DNA of 64,000 nucleotides. It comes from Pyricularia pennisetigena. Taxonomy: Eukaryota > Ascomycota > Sordariomycetes > Magnaporthales > Pyriculariaceae. Positions 57,660 through 64,000 of the stretch are shown in pieces. Every line of letters begins with the position of its first letter. Position 1 is the first letter of the stretch. A model generated the notes under the pieces. It did no database searches, was not told where the DNA came from, and worked only from the letters and a program-made list of their open reading frames with translations. The position numbers and the translations under genes were made by a program. The DNA is taken from positions 3,013,616-3,077,615 of the forward strand of contig NC_043740.1 of the NCBI RefSeq assembly GCF_004337985.1, given 5' to 3'.

Positions 57660-58245
57660 GGTGTGAGTGTGCAAAAATCTGCCCCTGAAACGGGACTGGG
57701 GCCGCTGGGCGAAGGGGGTTTGCAAAATTAGGGATGAAAGCAGGGGCGACACTGAGACTTTTGGGTTTGTGGTCAGTCTCGTCGGGGAGATGCGCATTCT
57801 TATCCTCTCGGGTAAAGAGCTTAGAGCGGACGATTCTTGTTGCCCTTTGCAAAAGTGTCCCGCTGCTTGAATATAACTTGCCTAGCTGGATCGATTATTC
57901 GCAGGGCTGAATCATGCTGAACCATATACGGAGTCTTTACGCAAATGTGCAGAAAAAGGCACTGCTTTGGCTAAGTTAGCACCGTAATAAGTGCCCGTAC
58001 CAGGTTCAGCTTAGCCCAATGACTGCAGTATTCAGCACTTTGATCCATGCAGGCCCCGACTGGTGGATCCCTCCACTGAACATGGGAATGCTAGTCAGGC
58101 TACAGTGGCCCATGGACGGGAACCCAAGCCCAAGGTCAGACGTTACCCCGCTGACAGCTGTAGTCGGCTGCCTGTTGCCCTTCTGTTGCCCTGGGCCCCG
58201 CGAATTGGAGCGCTCCATCGAGCTAAAGTGGAAAATCGCGAATCG

Positions 58246-58294
58246 ACGCGTGTTTTTCTTATCTGATTCTCTTGATCGCCTAAGCAAAACGCGT
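58246..58294 (+). promoter_or_regulatory. Two MluI cell-cycle boxes (ACGCGT) upstream of RNR1
   Basis: ACGCGT occurs at 58246-58251 and 58289-58294, 346 and 303 bases upstream of the RNR1 ATG. In yeasts this hexamer is the MBF (Mbp1-Swi6, Res1/2) site that drives RNR1 and other S-phase genes. A pair within 50 bases is unlikely by chance; single copies are not significant. Confidence 0.5.
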
Positions 58295-58509
58295 CTCTTT
58301 GAGTGGCACTTAAAGGCACCGCGACTCAATTTCCCACCGTGCCCTGCCTCTCACCCGACAACCCCATCTCCCATAACAACAAAAGCAAAAAAAGCACAGA
58401 GAGCAAGAGAATATCTTTGAAGGCTCCTCTTGTTGATTGATTCTCTCTTGTGCATGCTTTAAACCATAAACTCATCTAATTCATTCTCTTCAAACCATAT
58501 TTTAAGATA

Positions 58510-58570
58510 CCCCTCAGTCTTTCCCCTTCCGCCCTCTTTTCCTTCTCTTCCTCATCCACCTTCTCGCACC
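58510..58570 (+). promoter_or_regulatory. CT-rich leader tract of RNR1
   Basis: About 60 bases of almost pure pyrimidine end roughly 20 bases before the ATG context. Such tracts mark transcription start regions of well-expressed genes in filamentous fungi. Seen directly; the role is inferred. Confidence 0.45.
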
Positions 58571-58591
58571 AGACAGACAAAATCTGCAATC

Positions 58592-61460
58592 ATGTTTGTC
58601 AGGAAGCGTGATGGCCGCCAAGAGCGCGTTCAGTTCGACAAGATCACTGCCCGTGTGTCAAGGCTGTGTTACGGCCTCGACCCGGAGCACGTTGATCCTG
58701 TTGCCATCACCCAAAAGGTCATCTCGGGTGTATACGGCGGAGTAACTACTGTTCAGCTGGACGATCTTGTAGGTCTAGTCCTCACATCCCGAATATGCTA
58801 TGGACCACTTCTGACGACAAAACCCGCCACAGGCCGCCGAGACAGCAGCGTACATGACTGTCACGCACCCCGACTACGCCATCCTCGCTGCACGTATCGC
58901 AGTCTCAAACCTTCACAAGCAGACCAAGAAGCAGTTCTCATCAGTGGTCAGCGACCTCTTCCACTATGTAAACCCCAAGAACGGCAAGCTCTCTCCCATG
59001 ATTGCCCAAGACACATACGACTGCGTCATGCGTCACAAGGAAGATCTCGACTCAGCTATTGTTTACGACCGTGACTTCAACTACCAATATTTCGGCTTCA
59101 AGACCCTCGAGAGGTCTTATCTGTTGAAGCTTAACGGCAAGATTGTTGAGAGGCCACAGCACATGATCATGCGTGTTGCTGTAGGTATCTGGGGTGACAA
59201 CATTGAGCGTGTCATAGAGACCTACAACCTCATGTCCAGCAAATTCTTCACACACGCGTCCCCGACGCTCTTCAACGCCGGCACACCGCAGGCTCAGTTG
59301 TCGTCATGCTTCCTGGTTGACATGAAGGATGACAGTATCGAGGGCATCTACGATACCCTCAAGACTTGCGCCATGATCTCCAAGATGGCTGGCGGTATCG
59401 GTCTCAACGTCCACCGTATCCGTGCTACTGGCTCCTATATCGCCGGTACCAACGGCACCTCGAACGGCATTGTTCCCATGCTGCGTGTGTTCAACAACAC
59501 AGCTCGTTACGTCGACCAAGGTGGCAACAAGCGCCCCGGCGCCTTTGCCATCTACCTGGAGCCGTGGCACGCAGATGTCTTCGAGTTCCTCGACCTGAGG
59601 AAGAACCACGGAAAGGAGGAGATTCGTGCCCGCGATCTGTTCCTTGCCCTTTGGATCCCTGATCTGTTCATGAAGCGTGTTGAAAAGAACGGCGACTGGA
59701 CTCTGATGTGCCCCAACGAGTGCCCTGGCCTCGCGGACTGCTACGGTGATGAGTTCGAGGCTCTGTACGAGAAATATGAGCAGGCCGGCAAGGGTCGCAA
59801 GACGATCAAAGCTCAGAAGCTCTGGTATTCCATCCTGGAGGCTCAGACCGAGACGGGTAACCCGTTCATGCTGTACAAGGACCACTGCAACCGCAAGAGC
59901 AACCAGAAGAACCTGGGTACCATCCGCAGCTCCAACCTCTGCACAGAGATCATTGAGTACTCTGCCCCTGACGAGGTTGCCGTGTGCAACCTTGCTTCCC
60001 TGGCTCTGCCTCAGTTTGTCGACTACCACAAGGGCGACTATGACTTTGAGAAACTCCACGAGGTCACTCAGGTCGTTGTTCGCAACCTCAACAAGATCAT
60101 CGACGTCAACTACTATCCCGTCCAGGAGGCACGCAACAGCAACATGCGCCACAGGCCTATCGGTTTGGGTGTCCAGGGTCTGGCTGATGCTTTCCTTGCT
60201 CTCCGTCTGCCTTTCGAGTCTCCCGAGGCTCGTGAGCTCAACAAGAAGATCTTCGAGACCATCTACCATGCTGCTTTGACTGCCTCTTGCAAGCTGGCTG
60301 AGGAGCAGGGCACCTACTCGACATACGAAGGCTCTCCTGTTTCACAGGGCATTCTCCAGTACGACATGTGGAACGTCAAGCCTTCAGATCTCTGGGACTG
60401 GGACGCTCTCAAGGCCAACATCAAAGAGCACGGTGTCCGCAACAGCTTGCTTGTTGCCCCTATGCCGACGGCTAGTACGTCGCAAATCCTGGGCAACAAC
60501 GAGTGCTTTGAGCCATACACTTCCAACATCTACCAGCGTCGTGTGCTCGCCGGCGAGTTCCAGGTTGTCAACCCCTGGTTGCTCAAGGATCTGGTCGAGC
60601 TTGGTCTGTGGTCAGACGACATGAAGAACCGTATTATCGCCGAGGGAGGCTCCATTCAGAACATTGCCAGTATTCCTGAGGATACCAAGAAGCTCTACAA
60701 GACTGTTTGGGAGATCTCGCAGCGTACTGTCGTGCAGATGGCTGCTGACCGTGGAGCCTTTATCGACCAGTCCCAGTCACTCAACATCCACATGCGCGAT
60801 CCGACCATGGGCAAGATTACTTCGATGCACTTCACCGGCTGGAAGCTTGGTCTCAAGACCGGTATGTACTACCTGCGGACGCAGGCAGCCGCACAGCCGA
60901 TTCAGTTCACCGTCGACCAGGAGGCGCTGCGTCTGCAGGACAAGGCCATTGCCAAGGAGCGAGTACTTGGCAAGCGTGCGCCTCCCACCGGCAGCTACGT
61001 GTCTTCACCGGGTGCCTCAGTTCCGAGGCCGATGTATGCCACCAAGAGAGGTTCGGAGGGTAACTCCCTAAACGCCCAATCGGCCAATGCCAACGGCTAC
61101 CCGACGCCGAGCACCACGCCTCCTCCGGCTGTTACTTCCAAACCAGTTGCATCTCCCGCCAAATCGGTTCCGTTCAAGGCCGACCAGGAGGAGGGTGAGA
61201 GCCCCAAAGCTTTGCCCACCGAGCCAACAAAGAAGGTCGACGAGGAGGAAGCCCTAGACAGCCAGAAGAAGAAGGATACAGAGGACAACGAGAGCGAGAG
61301 CAAAGAGCGGGAGATGGACATCTACTCGGAAGCCGTCCTTGCTTGTAAGTCTCCATATATAAAATCACTGTTAACGTCACTGGGAGCCCCCACTAATATA
61401 TGGTCACTATTCACAGGCAGCATTGAGAACCCTGAGGCCTGCGTCATGTGCAGCGGCTAG
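58592..61460 (+). CDS. rnr1: Ribonucleoside-diphosphate reductase large subunit
   Basis: Class Ia RNR R1: reduces NDPs to dNDPs with the R2 subunit. Exons 58592-58768, 58833-61344, 61417-61460; 910 aa. The ATP cone is at the N-terminus ([20 protein letters not shown]). Active-site and loop motifs: [15 protein letters not shown] (first redox Cys), [51 protein letters not shown] (partner Cys), and [20 protein letters not shown]. The tail ends CVMCSG, the CxxC that re-reduces the active site. Between catalytic core and tail is a disordered Pro/Ser then Glu/Lys linker of ~130 residues. The last intron (72 nt) splits a Cys codon just before the tail, is a multiple of three and has no in-frame stop, so its retention would add 24 residues and keep the CxxC. 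Long antisense frames over this gene (e.g. 59304-60269) are shadows of strong codon bias. Confidence 0.97.
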
Positions 61461-64000
61461 ACAATGATGCTCCAGATGGCTAGGAGTGCGTGGGAGTCTC
61501 GGCGCGAGGATCGTCGAGCTGGTGTACAATGAACTGGGAGTCTCGGACTGTTACGATGGAAAAGACGATACAAATTAATGTGTGGCATGATGAAACTGGA
61601 GGGTCTCTGGGTTTTGTTTTACTAGTTATTGCTAGGTGGCTTAGGGTTTCTTGTTTTTATATGATCCGTTCAACCGCTTGGATTGGTATATATGGGCCTT
61701 TTCGATAGGTCTTGTTGTGTAGTAGACGCACTACTGAGTTATATGATATCTCCAGCCGTGCGACTGCCACCGTCGGGTTGTTAATCGATCGGGCAGGTCC
61801 CCTGTATGTTGTCAGGTATTACCTCAAAAGAGTGAATGTCGAATAGACTCGGTGCTCCGTGCGTATGGGGGAGAAAAAAAGGGGGGGTTCAGTTGTCGAT
61901 ATCAGCCCAGGCCCCGGATATCACTGGGCGGTGAACTTTAACCTAGAGGTACAGTCTCAATGGAATAATGACAACCATTGCCCATGGGCCACATCACTAA
62001 GAGCGTGAGCATCACGGGCATCCACGGCTTACTACAATACCAAGTGGCTCACTCACCTCACCTCTTGCTTGCGCGCCGAGCAATCTCCAAGAAATATGAC
62101 AACATCAACCCAAAAATGCTCCGGTTGACAACCCATCACGAGCGTTCTGCTTTGGCCCGTGGAAACCCCTCCCTCCCTGTTACGAGTTCGTCCAGTCGCT
62201 TCGGTCCGCTATTAAGCTCTACTAGTTCCTTTTTCCTACAACCCAATAACCTCAACCCACCCAGGATACACGTCCACGGAAGCCGGTCCACGTTGCCATC
62301 TGATGTTATTCTCTACTAGCCTGGAGATTCTTGGTCCACTCGGACCTGTCCTCCTGATGGACCAAGTAAGACATGAAGAAAAAAGAAAAGCCGTTGGGTG
62401 GAGGGGTGGAGCAAAATATCCGCGAACGGAGCTTCCGGAAGGACCGGCCGGGTATTCCCCCCTCTGCACGCGGGGGGACCCCGGACGGCGAGCGGGTGAC
62501 ACTTTTAGGATGATCGGCGTCAAGGCACACAAAGTTGTGGTAGAATATGTGCCCAAGGGAGGGGCCGTATGGACAGAGGCCAACAGTATGGCTCGCTCGC
62601 TCGCTCAAGCCCTCCTGGTGCGCATCCCTCCACAAAAAGTCATCTCACAGTACGAAGTGAGATGGATTACCACTGAACCATGATGGGAAAATGTCATTTA
62701 GGGTACATTCTCGGTTGAGTCCGTGTTTTTTTACGATCCCACCGTCACGGATCGTCCCAAACAAGTGACCTCTTTAAATTTTCTGGCTTGCCCAAGTGCA
62801 CTAGTTCGCCGCTCGGCTAGATGGGCGATCTCTGGCGTCTTTAATTTACGGTCAACATCAGTTGTATCGCGAATTCGCAACGAGGATCCGGCAAGCCGCG
62901 AGCGTTGGATAGCTCCAGATAAGGGTCTCATGGTGGCGGGGGGGCGGATGAGGAGGGGGGAAACGGATTGTCAAGGCAGATCACATAGGAACTTGTCGAT
63001 CCCATGAGCGCTTGTGGGTGGGGTTTTGCTTCGGCTTTGGGAAAGACACAAGGTGTGGCTGGGACATGGCTGACGTTCTTGATAAGGGCAAAGACAAGTT
63101 CCTGTCTCACACGCCACATGCACGCAACCTTTCCTACTTGGAGCGCCATAATGCAAGCCATGACGAAAAATCTCAAGGGTTTCTGGTCTGCCCGCTAGTC
63201 TTACAGAAAAGTTGTGTCAGAACCAGGCCTGACAGCCCAAGGTCATATTCAAGAACCTGTTTTTCTTTCGTCCTTCCGGTGGAACCCGGTATAAGGAGCG
63301 CTAAGTTGGTAAAGTTAAGGGGCGAATGTAAGAGGGAGGCAGAAGGCTTAGTCGGCTTCAGTCTTACACGTACTAGTCTCTGGTAGTGGTGGCATGCCCG
63401 CTTTTGGTAGCACATCGAGTAGATCTCGTCTAACATAGCATTGTCAGGGGGCAGACAAGAAAGCCAACCAAGAAGAAAAAAAAAAAAAAAAAAAAAAAGC
63501 CAAATTGTATGTACCGTAAAACCAGAGAAAAGACCTGGGGCACACAAACATTGAGACAAATTTCACATGCGCCATGCGTCCTGTGGGTGTATGGCACGGA
63601 CAGGTTGGGACGGTTGTCGGCGATCAAGTATCGGGTATAGGCAAGATTGACAGAGCACCAAGAATAGGAACCTCTTTATTTTTTTCCAGTATTGCAATTG
63701 GAGGAGGGGCCTTGCGAGTGGGGGATTGAGAAGCTGTTGCTTGTGCAGGCGATGGATCACAAGGACGCGCAGCTCGTGATTCGCTCCTACCCCATGTAAA
63801 TGGTGGTGTGGTGACACTCAAAGAGAAAACAAAAAAAAAAAAAAAAAAAAAGACGGAGGCTTTTGTTCCCTATAGCGCTTGCGGGATATATGGAGGGGCC
63901 TTGGTCGTACAGTACTTACCCCGTACCTCGATGTGGGCCTAGTACAGATTTTCGCATCCAGAAAGTAAGCTGTTGCCCAGGTCCATCTGCAAGCCAATAA
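61461..64000. other. Right-end region, no supportable gene
   Basis: About 2.5 kb downstream of RNR1. Frames up to 126 codons (62303-62683, 63012-63386, 63173-63559) have no motif and are mutually overlapping. A-runs at 63476-63498 and about 63829-63851 are present. No RNA gene or transposon recognised; a gene could start beyond the edge. Confidence 0.5.

Larger units (their letters stand above)
57660..58591. other. Divergent promoter region of TatD and RNR1
   Basis: 932 bases between the two start codons. Contains the paired MluI boxes and a CT-rich leader tract described separately. No coding frame supported. Confidence 0.6.

Noticed and set aside
59304..60269. 321-codon minus-strand frame over RNR1
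   Set aside because: Antisense to the highly conserved catalytic core of RNR1; its Val/Leu-rich translation is a by-product of codon bias.
62303..62683. 126-codon plus frame downstream of RNR1
   Set aside because: Overlapping frames on both strands are equally open and none has a recognisable motif.
63476..63851. A23-type runs as possible retroposon tails
   Set aside because: No flanking direct repeat longer than a few bases was found beside either run.
1..64000. CRISPR arrays, insertion sequences, riboswitches, rRNA genes
   Set aside because: None seen; the window is eukaryotic nuclear DNA with spliced genes, and no thiamine-pyrophosphate riboswitch-like core was noticed near any gene.

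Overview
The window is nuclear DNA of a filamentous ascomycete. Genes are split by short GT-AG introns (mostly 50-170 nt), intergenic spaces are 0.1-5 kb, and many leaders and flanks carry poly(T)/poly(A), CT-rich and microsatellite tracts. The gene set (RAD57, MetR/CYS-3-type bZIP, SAD-3/Hrr1-type helicase, DASH subunit Dad3, Chl4/CENP-N, mitochondrial uS5m, Nfu1, Rnr1) fits Pezizomycotina, most likely Sordariomycetes. A Magnaporthales-like fungus is my guess, but I cannot prove the genus from sequence alone. I resolved 18 protein-coding genes by matching splice sites, codon phase and family motifs; none of the coordinates comes from transcript data.

Layout. 1-1640 (-): RAD57, cut by the left edge. 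2840-9010 (+): three tandem paralogues encoding single-pass membrane proteins with an identical 4-exon plan and a 12-cysteine ectodomain; this is the most interesting locus. 10259-11164 (-): ribosomal protein eL15. 12009-13061 (-): unknown protein. 13557-17063 (-): a Ras-like GTPase fused to RasGEF_N and RasGEF domains. 17064-22288: a 5.2-kb stretch with no gene I can support. 22289-23290 (+): basic, disordered unknown protein. 23668-24594 (-) and 25209-26241 (+): zf-HIT protein and Nfu1, head to head. 26242-31104: a second 4.9-kb stretch without a supportable gene, probably including the long leader of the PSP1-domain gene at 31105-33907 (+). 35308-37256 (+): acidic unknown protein. 38424-38693 (-): 89-residue membrane protein. 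39830-41251 (+): mitochondrial uS5m. 41842-42312 (-): DAD3. 43595-49677 (+): SF1 helicase with NF-X1 and RZ zinc fingers. 50438-52198 (-): CYS-3/MetR-like bZIP. 54598-56100 (+): Chl4/CENP-N. 56229-57659 (-): TatD-type hydrolase. 58592-61460 (+): Rnr1. 61461-64000: nothing supportable.

There is no operon-like logic; most genes are housekeeping and unrelated in function. Themes that recur are chromosome segregation (DAD3, CHL4), DNA repair and dNTP supply (RAD57, TatD, RNR1), RNA-silencing-type helicase, Fe-S and sulfur regulation (NFU1, CYS-3) and surface or small-GTPase signalling (the membrane trio, the GTPase-RasGEF fusion). Best leads: the 12-Cys trio, the GTPase-RasGEF fusion with a degenerate switch II, an in-frame ATG pair at the end of an 852-nt intron in the bZIP gene (possible N-terminally truncated isoform), and a stop-free 72-nt intron just before the redox tail of Rnr1. 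No tRNA, rRNA, CRISPR or intact transposon was found.
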